Origin: Adineta steineri
Taxonomy: Eukaryota; Rotifera; Eurotatoria; Adinetida; Adinetidae
Direction: 5' to 3'
Assembly (NCBI GenBank): GCA_905250115.1
Contig: CAJNOI010000305.1
Span: forward strand, 19,457 to 83,456
Length of the DNA stretch: 64,000 nt
The position numbers and the translations under genes are program-made. The notes under the pieces are model-generated. The model was not told where the DNA came from, made no database searches, and saw nothing but the letters and a program-made list of their open reading frames with translations. Shown piece by piece: positions 35,466-48,073 of the stretch. The stretch's first letter is position 1; every line of letters starts with the position of its first letter.

Positions 35466-36328
35466 TTCATCTTCAACAGTGGTCCTATTCTAAAATTCAA
35501 GAATTCTAAAATTTTCAAATAAATATATATGAATTTATTTGATATTGGTATAGATGGAGTTTAGGAATTTTCAAAATTTTAGGGTGGGTGTGAGTATCAT
35601 TGAGGGCGTTTCTTCCTTTAATTTCATTACCCACACCCTCAAGATGCATACCTTTATTTTCCTTTTATTTCCCATTAGATGATAGATTTATTCGAAATAT
35701 TTTGATAGTTCTTCTGTTATTTAATAGACATATACTTCGTAATGATTGATTATATAATTTTCAGAACTTATTCTCATGCACAAGATTTAGTATCATGTTC
35801 TATAAAAGAAGAAGCATCGATAAGTTTCTTTTTATTTGTCTACAATATCTTAGATTTTTATGTCTATAACTATGACTATATATAATATTAGGTTCTGAAT
35901 GTTACTCTTTGTGACTTCTTACTATAAGACTTGCATTTCGCTTTTTTTCACTTGCATGTTTCTCAATTAGTTTTTGTTTTTTTGTCACATCAAATCTACT
36001 AAACGCGACATCTTATAAGTCTATTGCGCTTCCTTACATGTTTGTACCGCTCATTATTGGATTAATAAAGTAGCTGTAAATATTAAGGATGTGTGTGTGT
36101 ATCAGGACGAACTGTGTATGGTATAATAATTTTCTAGGAACTATTCGAAGATAATATTCAATATAGAATAGATAAACTATATCATTTACATTTTCTTCAA
36201 ATTCTTAGAGAGAATAGATTAAGAACAATTATATTTGTGTGGGTTAAAATATTTTATTTAGATATTTGAATAAATAAAGCAGAAAAATAGGTTTTAGTCT
36301 GTGAGAAATGAGAATAATAATGAAGGAT
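35466..36328. other. Intergenic between convergent genes
   Basis: Holds AATAAA at 35518, a palindrome at 35580-35643 and one unpaired GTGTGTGTGTAT arm near 36093. No gene. Confidence 0.55.
35580..35643. repeat. Telomere-like palindrome, copy 13
   Basis: Arms AGGGTGGGTGTGAGTATCAT and ATTACCCACACCCTCAAG, 115 bp past the ART-TPR stop. Confidence 0.75.
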
Positions 36329-37483
36329 TTAGTTAATTCTTTCTTGCATTGTTAATGCATCTGTAACATCATCTTCTTCATGTTGTTTACGAACATGAAG
36401 TAAAATCATAAGTTCATGCCGGAACAATTGACTTGATAATGTGCACGAATAAAAACTTAAACAAGGACCAAACAGACCAACGAATGAAAGCACATTGCCA
36501 ATTAAACTTTGTTCAGCCAATTCTAATGCATTTTTTCGTGAATTATCATCAAGTATATTAAATGTACCACCAATTGCTCCTGCAGCTGATGTTAGTCCAA
36601 ATAAAATTGATTGCATAAGTGTCATTTGAATCAATTGTCGATCAATAAATTTCGTTCGTTTCTGATGATGAATTATAATATTTTCATCATGAACTCTTGG
36701 AATTGATTGTTGAATATGACGAATTGTAAGAAAGCCAAATATAAACATTGTTAATGATGGAATCAAACTCCACACAATTAAAATAAAAAATCCATTTAAT
36801 TTTTGAAATAAATTTGGTTGACCAAGACATATTACTGGTTGACTACTGATTGTGAAAAAGATAAGTATTGGCATTTGTGTAAGACCTGTAAATATAATTG
36901 CAAGTGTTATCAAATATTTGAAAACACGAATTGAACTCCAACCACGAAGTCTCATAGATGGTGAGCTACATAAAAACCTTGAATAGAAAATCAAATATCA
37001 TATATATATATATATATATATATTCAAATTGTTTACTAATTACCGATCAATAGAAGCTAAACCTATAAACCAACAGGGTAAAATTCTACAAAATAAAAAA
37101 ATATAGTAACAATCAAAACTAATTTGATCATCATCTATTATCAAAATATTAATAAATTACCTTGCCCAAGAAAATAAAAATGTCAACATTTTGCACATTG
37201 TCACTGAAGAAAGAAATAAACTTCGACTATACCCAAATTGTAAAAGACGCACTGGTAGAACACCAAAAATAACACCATAACCAGCAATGGCTGATGCCAT
37301 AAAATATCTAGCACATGGATTCAATCGAAGTGCAGGCCGGGTAAATATACAGACATTTAATGAATGTCCAATCAAACCAAGAATAAACATTGTCATACAC
37401 CAATATCGGGTGAACATGATTGTTTTCTGTGTAACATTACTCACAGCACTAGCAAGATCATTAGTGGTATTTGAAGAAGACAT
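36329..37483 (-). CDS. Rhodopsin-like GPCR, three exons with a 42-nt middle exon
   Basis: Exons 37483-37161, 37085-37044 and 36977-36329 join in phase to give 337 residues. The 42-nt middle exon supplies ILPCWFIGLASIDR, that is, the cytoplasmic half of TM3 and the DR of the DRY box (continuing FLCSS). Intracellular loop 1 is FTRPALRLNPCARYF and TM2 ends LPVRLLQFGYS, as in the receptors at 14443 and 18132. TM7 reads LSFYSCTLSSQLFRHE. The second intron carries a (TA)n run near 36999-37022. Without the middle exon the protein would lack part of TM3. Ligand unknown. Confidence 0.87.
36999..37022. repeat. (TA)n microsatellite in GPCR intron
   Basis: About 12 TA units inside the 66-bp second intron of the GPCR at 36329. 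Confidence 0.8.
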
Positions 37484-40255
37484 CGTAAAATATATTTAAT
37501 AAAATAATCTAAAATAACTATTATTGTTTAATAAATCATTTTCAATATCTTCTCATGTGTTACCTCAGAGTTTTATTCTTTAAGAGAATAATGTTTTAAA
37601 ACATAGTCAAAGCTCAGTAAACTAAGACTATCACTACTTTTCTCAGATATTTCTATCTAATAACATCTGTTTATATACTCTTCCTCACATTTGTTCTTTC
37701 TTGCTCATCAGCTTCATTTATTCGGCACTTCAGACAAGAAAGAGAGAGAGAGAAAGAAAGAATGGAAGAAAATCTGTTAGAGATCAGTCAGGTCTCTATG
37801 TTCTTGACCTATTTCAAATAATTTTCATTCTTATTGGTTACTTATACAAAAAAGTTCATTTGACCTTTAAGAGAAAACAGAGCATCCAACAGACAAAAAG
37901 AATTAACAGATTTGAATTATTTTTAGTTTAAAATATCAACAGTTTATCACAACCTGAACTCTGACAAAGTTCGAACTTTTTCTATCTTTTATACATGTCA
38001 TAGAATTCATTTTATAATTAGTTTTTATTTCATTCAAGTCTTCAGTTGATTCTTAAAAGCACTATAAAATCAATACACAACTATCTATATATAGCAAAGA
38101 CTGACAAATATGATTACAATATTCGTCTACGAAGACAAAGCGAACAAGAAAAGATTATATACTATCTTATCTTTAGATATTTAGATTAACAACATTCCTT
38201 AATTTTCGAACAAATGATATCTGCTGAAGTTATTATAAAAGATAACCTTTATGCTTTTAGCAATGACACTGATAATACATATATCTCACACTTTGTTTGG
38301 TTTTGAAGAATTTTATTTGAGATTGCTTCAATCTTTATAATTTATCACAGGAAAATTCCGATTTTGTTCTGACTTCTGAAATCAAGACGAAATTGACACA
38401 TTCATTAGATGTGTATGTTAGTTTAAGATACTATTCTTTTATGTTAATTGGTCGATGCATTTAATATTGAATGTATTCAAAAAAAACTTAGTCGAAGAAC
38501 AAGATGATCGTATCAAAAATACTTTAATAAACAAATAATAAAATTGTTTTCATTACTGACATGTTGACATATTAATCCCCTTTAATTTTAAGGATTGTCT
38601 TATTTTTTCCATTTTTGAGAGTGGCCTACAGTCTTTGCTTTTGACCTTTTTTTGTCATCGCACTATTTCTATAATAAAACTTGTCGGAGAGCTACCAAAT
38701 TCATGAATTTCTACAATCAGATTCAATTAGTATCTAGTATTCTTCTTGAATAAGAGATAATGAAAAATCAATAAAAACATAACAATATAGCAAAAGTCTT
38801 CGCATATATGACTAGTGAATTTGGTTTATTCATAAATTTTATCGGTACAATTAAGAAAGTGAAATAAGATTACCATGACCCATGAATATATTTTCATCAG
38901 ACTTAAAAACAATATTTTTATTAATGGTTATAATCGTCTTAGACGGTAAGCAGTACACAATGATTTCATTCAATCTAATAAAAATATTGTTATTTCTGCT
39001 TAGTCAAATGATGATTATAAGATTAGGTTGACCCGAATAGATTACGTTCTAAAAGTACAATGAAACAAGATGAATCTTTGATTATTTTGTCTACAAAGAG
39101 TCTTCGTGAGAAGATGTGACATAGTCATACGAAAAATGTCATTTTTTTAGAATCACTTGTTAATTACACAGATATTTTCTATTATATACATTTAATAGCA
39201 CAAACAAATATATAATACTTCATTATGAAGAGAATGATCGAATTGTAACAATAATGTAAAATCTTATATTTATATAAACATATTATCTTGTTTCATTAAT
39301 GAATAACTACTAGACATGTATCATAAAGCGAAAGAAATTTAGTTCTTTAGTTTTATCAAGTTTAAACACTTGTATATAATTAATGCTATCATAAAAAACA
39401 AACATCAATACAATACAATAGATAGTATATTTCATTTAAAACATTAAAAAGCTGATGACATTAATAAAACAAAAGAAGAAATATCATATGACATAAAATT
39501 ATTGTCTTCAAATATTATAGAAATATTATGATTTAGCTAATGAAGTTTCATAGAAAAAAAGAATATGTATACGCGAAGTTTATTTTTGCACATCATTCGA
39601 TTAAACAATCATAAGTCCTATAAGTGTACGTTAAATTGTGACAGAAAATTCATTTTAATATGAAAAAGTATACAACAAAAATGTATACTGTGGATGGATA
39701 TGGGTAATAAAACAACAAAAAACCTATCGTTCTTTCTTTTTTTACAAATAATCAGAATAGAAGAAAGAAAAACCATATGAGTCATTGTAATTTCACAATC
39801 ATTGCGTCAGATATAATATTACAATATAACAATGAAGAATATGGAAGAAATGAATTGTATATCAACATTAGAACTTATTTTGTTCATGTGTGTTTACTAA
39901 ACTATACGTAAGTGTGTAAAGTTTTTCCATCGAATAAAGAATCATTAAGAAATATCTTGTAATGTTGCTTATAGATTGGTTAACAATAATAAAGCATAAT
40001 AAGCCGAGCTATAGAACCATACTGTACAAAAATGATATGTCTATCACTATTATCTAAACTAATAAATTGTTAGACTTCATTTAGTAACCATGTGTAATAA
40101 ACAAAAGTCTACGTGGCAGAATAAAGTATTTTTCAATTCTGTATATGACTCATCTACATGAAAAGGTTTTGTCAAAAATAATAAGATTAGTCATGATGAT
40201 GTTACTAATATTTTTTTCGAATCTATTCTAGCACTTTATAAAATTTTCCATTTAG
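37484..40255. other. Long intergenic stretch
   Basis: About 2.8 kb of A+T-rich sequence between divergently oriented genes. A GA-rich run (about 37738-37762) is the only repeat seen. No palindrome pair and no supported gene, though a 5' exon of the PARG-like gene could lie near its right end. Confidence 0.5.
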
Positions 40256-40301
40256 GATACAACTAGTGAAAGTATCAATACTTCATGCTGATTGCTTGGT
40301 A

Positions 40302-41609
40302 ATGAATTCACGAACTGTTCCATGCATACGTATTGATTATTCAAACCTATATCCTTGTGGAACTTTGATCAATAAACAAATCTATACTGACATTAATGAA
40401 GCTGATGTAAATCAATTCTACTTACGTTTCGAAGAAAATGATGAACAAAAAAGTATATTTCGTAAATGGACCGATGAATTACTACAAACTAATGATAAAG
40501 ACATAATTAATAATATATTTGAAGAATATAGAAGATTATGGCGTTCTCGTAAATATGGATCACGTTTCTTTGACTTACATGGTCGGGAATTTCAGAATTT
40601 TGCTATCAATCTAACAAATCATATGGAACAATCAGAATGGCGTCAGTTAAGTATGTCCAAGAGTCATGCCGATCGTCGAATTCTTCGCAGTCGAGTGTAC
40701 GCCATTGGTTCTCGTGATGATATTGAATGGAATGGCAAATTTATAAATGATACAGTTGAAAGGAAGAAAAAGAAATTGGAGATGATCCAACATTTACAAT
40801 CTCTAGAACTCTTCGACTGGTTTGCTCCAAATTATGAATTGCATGAGTCCAATTTATTTGAATCAGATCATGATTTAGAAATAAGAATCACAAGACAAGG
40901 TACACAAGAAACTATCGAAGAATTATATCAAAATATGCAAAATGAACCGAAGTTGATTGCATGGGTAAATTTTGCGGCCAGTCATAATGTTTGTGGTAGT
41001 TATAGTGTTGATTTCGGTGGATCTCAAGAAGAAGAAGTCGCTACCAATTGTGATGGAGCAGTATTGCTAGGTACCCTAGGTTATTTTGTTGAAACAGGAT
41101 TGAAATCATGGGTACGAGGAAGATGGGTATCTTATAAAACAGGTATGCATATTCCTCCAGGTGGACATTATTGGGCAATGACCAAATTTGTGACAGGTCC
41201 ATCTCATGTCGATTGTGGAATGATTGCTACTGCTTTTGCCGATTTTCGTCCTTACATTCCAATATTTTATCCATATACTGAACGAAAATACTTTTACACA
41301 CTAATTGGAAATGTTAAAAATGAAGAAGAATTGGAGAAAAGATGCATGATTGATATTGAGGGTGTTCTAAAAACATGTTTAGCAAAACAAGTACATACTT
41401 TAGTTACGGGTGCCAGTGGATGTGGAGCATTTCGTCATAATCCATATGTAGAAGCAAAACTATGGAAAAAATGTCTGGAGAAAAAAGAGTATAGATGTGG
41501 ATCCTTGAAGCAAGTGATCTTTGCTGTATTAGACAGTGAAACAAGTGATAATTGGATCGCATTTCGAAATGAATTCAGTACATTACAAAACATTGAAAAC
41601 AAAATGTGA
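40302..41609 (+). CDS. Microbial-type PARG / macro-fold ADP-ribose hydrolase-like protein
   Basis: From ATG 40302 the product is 435 residues; the frame is open back to an acceptor (TTTAG, 40255), and the preceding codons (QLVKVSILHADCLV) look coding, so an upstream exon or trans-spliced leader may add residues. The C-terminal half matches the microbial-type poly(ADP-ribose) glycohydrolase domain: WVNFAASHNVCG at about 221-232, the catalytic-loop QEEE at 242-245, and TGASGCGAFRHNPYVEAKLW at about 369-388, followed by VIFAVLD. The family's GGG loop is replaced (GSY, then FGGSQEEE), so catalysis is plausible but not assured. The N-terminal half is helical and unrecognised. It lies 4.8 kb from an ADP-ribosyltransferase gene. 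Confidence 0.7.
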   Translation: MNSRTVPCIRIDYSNLYPCGTLINKQIYTDINEADVNQFYLRFEENDEQKSIFRKWTDELLQTNDKDIINNIFEEYRRLWRSRKYGSRFFDLHGREFQNFAINLTNHMEQSEWRQLSMSKSHADRRILRSRVYAIGSRDDIEWNGKFINDTVERKKKKLEMIQHLQSLELFDWFAPNYELHESNLFESDHDLEIRITRQGTQETIEELYQNMQNEPKLIAWVNFAASHNVCGSYSVDFGGSQEEEVATNCDGAVLLGTLGYFVETGLKSWVRGRWVSYKTGMHIPPGGHYWAMTKFVTGPSHVDCGMIATAFADFRPYIPIFYPYTERKYFYTLIGNVKNEEELEKRCMIDIEGVLKTCLAKQVHTLVTGASGCGAFRHNPYVEAKLWKKCLEKKEYRCGSLKQVIFAVLDSETSDNWIAFRNEFSTLQNIENKM

Positions 41610-42533
41610 ATAAATATTGTTTGATGTTTGATTTTTCATTATTGACTTTTTAACTAATAATATGTAATATGTAAGACAGTCATGAAGCAAGCACTATTAC
41701 TAGTCTCAGACAACAACAAAAACCTTTAATCTTGATTGACTTTAGAATTATTCAATAAAAAAGAATTACTTATTTTTTATTCTTCTTGAGTCGTAGAATC
41801 GAATTAAGAAAATATAAGAATGGATAAGACTATAATGTGAAAATTGAAATCAATTTGTAGTAGTTTCCACCAAGTTTACAATTATTTTATGACTGTTATT
41901 ATTTCTTTCAATAAGTTAGCGACGTCTTTTAAAAATAAGAATTTACTGAAATGCATCGACAGCAGGTTTTATTGACATGAGTAAAGCTCTTTTTTATACT
42001 ACAGTGAGGTTTTTCCTCAGTGAGATTTTATATACCGACAAGAATAAAATCTACTATTATTAATATTTTATAACAACATATGAAACGAATAGATCAGTGA
42101 CCAAGTATGATGCAATAAATGATCAGTTTATGCCAATTAAGCAGATTTCATTTTCTGTTATATGACTTATATTTACTATTTTTTCATATCAGAACTGCAG
42201 TGAATATTTGAATAATAGAGTAATAAAAACTACTAGATACATTATCAATATTGTTAGATAATTTGTATAAAAAATGATAATCATTAACGCTTACATGTAT
42301 TTTAAAACGTAAATCAACAAATGACTCATCTACTACGTTCAAACACAGACAGAATGAATACATACTATGTTCCGTTTCACTATTTGCAATTATAGAACAG
42401 ATTTAGTTCATATTTTAACAAAATAAAGATCACAATCTATAGATAAAATATACGATACAAAAGTTAGTTTTTTTTATCATTTACCTTTTCTTCAACCATT
42501 CGCGGATAAAGAAGAGTTTGATATTTAGACATT
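41610..42533. other. Intergenic
   Basis: No gene. A small hairpin TGAGG-TTTTT-CCTCA lies at about 42005-42019; significance unknown. Confidence 0.5.
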
Positions 42534-45500
42534 ATGTTTTCAAAGTTGGTATTATATTTCAAAACTCTTAATTTATTTGCATCATCCAGTACTATAAACA
42601 ATGAATATGAATTGAAAAATGAACGAATCTCTACTCGTATTTTTATTTTGTTATTAACATTTTCTCTTCTTATTACTTTGATTTACACAGCTCAAGTAGA
42701 TATTACACACACTGTTGAAGTTAAAAATCCTTCAATCGATCAATTTCAATTACTTTCACTTCGCTATTCAGATACACTTCATTGTCCATGTAAAAATTTA
42801 GCTATACATTATGAATCTTTTATTATTCTAAAACCTCAATTTCATCAATTATGTACATCTGATTTTATTAAACATAATTGGATAAATCATCTTGATTCAG
42901 CTGCAAATATACACATGTCGGATGATTTCAGTGATATTGGTAGTCTATACTTTCTTACTCTTGCATCACTTTGTCGTTTGGCGAATGAAACAATTAATAG
43001 TGCTTTGAAGACATTTGGATCAACACAATTCATAATGGCTAATGCTCTTATTCAAAATCAATTAGAAGAACAAATTGAAACAAGTATAAAAAATTTTCAA
43101 TCATCGACTAAATTCTTTTTTTTTAAATCACACGAGCTCATTCGATATTCAATTAGAATAAATCAAATTATGACAAGTTTATTTGGTGATATGAAAGTTT
43201 TAGCAGATGTCGAAAGCAAGGGAATACATTTCAGTTATCATGCCTATACTAATAAAACTTGTCAATGTAGAGGATTTCGTCAATGTATCGATTCTTTGAC
43301 ATTAAGAAATCGTCAATTAAATCAAAATATGTCATCGTCTTTGTTTCATATACCAGGTTTAGTTAAAAGCTGTTATTTAATTGACGCTGTTCAATATTCA
43401 TCACTCGAATGTTTCTATAATCAATCATGTATTATGATGATCGAACAATTCCTTTCAGCACCTGTAGTACTTAACAAGCAAATATTACCTTTGAATTTAT
43501 CTAATAGAAGTCAATTTCATGTTTCATCCAAGATTTATGAACTTCTTTTCAATACGATGATTGAAGAATGGAAAGAAACGATTTCATATATTAAATATTT
43601 TAATCATTGTAAAATTTCATTATGTACTTATTCCTATACATCGAAATTCAATATTATTTATATGATAACAACATTGATTAGTTTTGCAGGAGGATTAACA
43701 GAAGTTTTTCGTTTTCTTATTCCACGAATCGTCAAATTTATTCGACGTCGATTCGTATCTCCTGCAACGTTAGTTAATGAATCTCGTAAGTAAAATAGAT
43801 GAAGAATGTATATTCAGTTTTATTTCTGTACTTTCATAGGAATTACCATTCGATCTTTGATAGAACGTATTCGTACATTTAATTATTTCTCAAAACCATC
43901 ATCAACCGAAATAGAAATTAAACAACAAATAATAGCTACTCGACTTTTCCTATTACTTTTAATAATATTATTTGTTATTTTAATCTCATACTACAGCACT
44001 GTAAATATTAATATTCTTTATGAAATCAAATCACCAACATATGAAAAATTCATTAAACTAGTTGCTGATCAACATTCTAATCCATCATTTAGTTGTCCTT
44101 GTTCGACACTAGCAATTATGAATAACAAATTTATTACAGTCGATTATATTTTACATTCATTCTGTAATTCCCATTCTCTTCAAGATGCATTAATAGCCTA
44201 CGAATTAAATTTAAAGTTTCACGCATATGATTTTCGAAATTTAGCATCTACATTATTTAGTTCTTTAAGTTTTCTATGTCTAGAATCCGATCAATATATC
44301 GTCCAGCGTATTACTTTATTTAATTCAACTTCATACATTGCCAATAAAGCACTTGCTCCAGAAACATTCGATTTAGAAACTAATAAAATTAATGAAGCAT
44401 TTACTCAATCAACAACTCACTCTTTCGTAACTATGTTCACTCTTACTTCGATGATGACTCAAAATAATATGCTTGTAAATAGTAAAATGACAAATTTTGG
44501 GCTGAATTTTTTGAAAACTAACTCATCATACAGTGTTGGAGTTTCTCCTATTTCATATATAATGTATTCTAAAAATAATACTATACGATGTGATTGCTTA
44601 CTTTTTACACAATGTTATATGCCGTTATCGATTTATTTAAATACTAATATTCAAAGTTGGTACATGGACATACCTGGATTTTATAGAGGTTGTACGTTAC
44701 TAGACAGTATGCGTTACTCTACTTTAACTTGTCTATTTAATGAATCGTGTCTTAATATAATGACTTTTTGGCTTAATATATCATATATTAATGTTCTAGA
44801 TAGTAATAATCTAAAACATTTTAAATCTAATTCAACCATTGCAGAAATTATGGATAGGATATTCATTGATCGATGGAATATTTCTACCTCTCATCAAGCT
44901 TTCTATAAACAATGTAATCCTGAAAAATGTATATATACATTATTTCAACGTAATTCATTATTAAATATAGTGACAATAGTCTTTGGTCTTATTAGTGGTC
45001 TTACGAAGATCTTACAAATTATTGTTCCATTTCTTGTTAAATGTGTATTTGCAATATATTCTCGTTGTTTTAATCGTAGAAATCGAGATACATCTGTAAG
45101 ATCTGTTTCTTCAAATTGCTCTTGTCAAATGATTATTAATCGAATACGAAAACTTAACTTTTATTCTTCGAACAATTCAACTATCGAAAATGAATATGAA
45201 ATTCGAAGTCAAATAATTGCCACTCGTATTTTATCAATTCTTCTTATAATTCTAATTATTATTCTTACTATATATTCATCACAAACTTCAGTAACAAAAA
45301 TTGTAATAGTTAGTAATCCTTCAATTGAAAAATATAATTCGCTCTATCGAACACATTCAGAAACATTGAGTTGTCCTTGTACAAATATTATCATTCCAAG
45401 ACAAATCTTTCTTATTCTACAACCTACTTTTCATCAAGTTTGTCGAAGTAATTTTATCGATCCTCTATGGTCTCATGGACTTTTACGTACTAGTAGAATT

Positions 45501-46409
45501 CAAGGTTTACCTTTATACGATTTTCGTATTTATGGAGGCTTCATTTTTCGAACAATTGCATCATTATGTGAATTATCACTTACGACAATTAATAATGAAC
45601 TTGAAGATTTTAATCGATCATTATTTACTACTACTCATGCAATTCCAAAGCAAATACTTGATAAACAAGGGCAATCTCTTATTGATCTTTTTATATCTAC
45701 AAATGAAAATACATTCTTTAGTTCAATTCAAATTAATAACGATATGACACATAGAAATGGTCTTATATCAGGCTTCGCATTGTCAACACATTTTAGGTGG
45801 CAAAAAATAGATGGAATATACTGGAAGCTAGTAAAAACATCCGACAATTTTGGTGATAATACATCTGTTTGTCTTTGTCATAGTGATCCAACGTGCAGAC
45901 GACAAGCATTTCTTTTGAGTATTCAGACAAATATTACTATTAGATATATTCCAGGATTTTTTATCGGTTGCTACACTGTTGGAGCTGCATTAAAATCAAA
46001 TCTTGCTGTTTTTTACAATCAAACGTGGATAGATATGTTTCGTAAAATAATTAATTTTGATTATTTTAATCCAATGTCTATTCAAACAATAGCATTAAAT
46101 ACATCTCGGAACAGTCTATTTAATACTAATGCATCAATTGAAGTCATAGCAAAGAAGATGATGATTGAACAATGGCATACTCATGTTAATTATTCGGCCT
46201 ATTATGAGCATTGTCAACCTAAAGAGTGTAAATATACCTATATTGTCAAATATGATATAAATTATATAATTACTATACTCATCAGTTTGGTTGGTAGTTT
46301 TGCAACTGTTCTTCAATGGATTACACTTCCCATAATCAAGTTAATTCGACGATATTGCTTAAAACGACGTCGTCAAACGGCAGTGCAAATAATATCCATA
46401 CAAGACTAA
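42534..46409 (+). CDS. Three-module two-TM membrane protein, 1273 residues
   Basis: The two long frames here are one gene: exon 1 (42534-43785) ends phase 1 before GTAAGT, and exon 2 (43840-46409) begins after TTTCATAG, restoring Arg then ITIRSLIERIR. The protein holds three homologous modules (about 1-417, 418-845, 846-1273). Each has a basic N-tail, a first membrane segment (IFILLLTFSLLITLIY in module 1), a large glycosylated ectodomain and a second membrane segment (ITTLISFAGGLTEVFRFLIP). Shared ectodomain motifs are CPC, FHQ(L/V)C, an LC after the module centre, a C-x-C pair, PG(L/F)x-x-x-C, and a final C-x(3-4)-C-x-Y. Two helices with a Cys-rich loop recall trimeric channel subunits such as DEG/ENaC, but I see no sequence proof. 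Probably a lineage-specific surface protein. Confidence 0.8.
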
Positions 46410-47090
46410 AACTTCATTTGTTTCTATTCAAGCTCTGATTTCGATATATTTAAATTGATATTCACTTATCTATACTGAATTATGAAGAAACTACCTATAG
46501 TTACTATTCAGTAATGTACTCTTAAGATTAAACTTATAAATTATAATTCTCATCGCATAGAATAAATCATTATGAAAAGATACATTTTAAGTATACATGT
46601 CATATTTATTTCTCTTTCACAGATATATGATAACTTTTATTTTTCGCTGCAAAACTTCATTCTAACGAATATTACGATTTTTCCAGTAGCTTACAGGCCG
46701 TTCATTGATAAGAATATTATATAATATATACTTAACAGATAATAAGTAATTCGTCTCAAATTTAACTTATAAATGTGTTAAATAACAGGTTTTCATCATT
46801 TATATTGTTAATTTTTTGTAGTTAGTATATATAGTAAAAGATATTACTTTTCAAGAGAAATACAAGTTTCTAATCAGCCATGAATATCGTTCACATTACA
46901 AGTACTGAGGATAACAATGTAGATATAACTATGAATGAAGATATTATATTCATTTCTTATTCAAATCTATACCTCTTGTGTATAGTTTATGTATAAATAT
47001 TATAATTGTTTCTCAATGATATCTACATCCACTCTCAAGATGTATTGTATGCTTTGAAAAACTACTCCTTTATTTCAGTAATATTTAATT
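46410..47090. other. Intergenic between convergent genes
   Basis: A+T-rich. An unpaired telomere-like arm (CATCCACTCTCAAG) lies near 47025. No gene. Confidence 0.5.
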
Positions 47091-48073
47091 TTAGATAGTG
47101 CAATAACGAGCATTAGAAGGAGCTGGAGCAACAAGCCCATAGACAAAGAAACCATCACAGTTGGTCATAGGAATCTTCACAGGCCAAATACAGCTCATTC
47201 CAAGCATATTGAAACAAGCCGTTTGGGTCACTGTCTCACCGATTTCTGGATCTTGTGGATGTTTTAACCATCCAGCACCTTCTGATCCGCAACGATTAGA
47301 TGGAACAGTAGATTCAGCAATACGAGTACCCGCATCACCTTCAAATCGAACCCAAGTGCGTGTTTTACTGAAATATGTATTATCAGTTTCAGCAAGAATA
47401 TGTGTGTTAGTTGTTCGACGAGTACCATCCGTAACTGACGTGTAGTTCAAGCATTGTTGAGGAAGAGAACTTGCTGTTGTGACAGTTGCTAGAATAAAGT
47501 AAAACAATTTAGATAAACATAGAATGGATACTATTCCCATGAAATTAATTTTTTCGTCTCGATCGACATTAACAGACCAATAGTGTTTTAGAAAAACTTT
47601 TGCCATATTGATTTCTCAAAAGACGAATGACGGATTATGTCAATTATTGCATATATTCACTTAAACTAATATTCGAACGATTCGTCAGACTGTAACTCAC
47701 TTGATACAGTATCTGTTGATGCTATCGTTGGTGTTATTGTTGTTGATGGTTCCTCTACTAAAAGTAAATAATAGATTAAATTATTAATGACACTCCGATC
47801 ATTTTCTAATGCAAAGAATGAATTTTCTTTGTTTTTTATTTGATACACAAGAAACAATTAGAAATATTTACCATTCCAAGTGCATGTTTGAATTGCTTGT
47901 GACCAAACTAAAGGTGATGGACAATTTTTTAGATAGTTGATGCCATTAGCACAATGCCAAAATGTACTACGATCAGTAGGATTTTCAAACATGCCATCAT
48001 TCTCACATATAAACATACCATCGATACATTTTACGAGAGAAATAAGCATGTAAAAAGCTACGAGCTTTTGCAT
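47091..48073 (-). CDS. Secreted CBM14 (peritrophin-A)-D8C protein
   Basis: Three exons: 48073-47872, 47757-47701 and 47488-47091; phases agree and give 218 residues. A signal peptide (MQKLVAFYMLISLVKC) precedes a short chitin-binding peritrophin-A-like domain (FICENDGMFENP, STFWHCANG, LKNCPSPLVW, QTCTW), which lacks one of the usual six cysteines (Ser in its place). A Thr/Ser linker follows (PSTTITPTIASTDTV). The C-terminal D8C domain has TWVRFEGDAGTRIAES, NRCGSEGAGWL, TNCDGFFVYGL and RYC. It shares D8C, including the six-cysteine pattern, with the membrane protein at 23829 but has a different N-terminal half. Likely secreted, perhaps binding a chitinous surface such as cuticle or trophi; that is inference. 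Confidence 0.8.

Noticed and set aside
37701-37931. 76-residue frame over the GA-rich run
   Set aside because: Begins in a simple repeat (Arg/Glu run) and has no coding signature.
43806-43839. Separate start for the second long membrane-protein frame
   Set aside because: These bases are inside an intron: GTAAGT at 43786 and TTTCATAG at 43839 join the two frames in phase.
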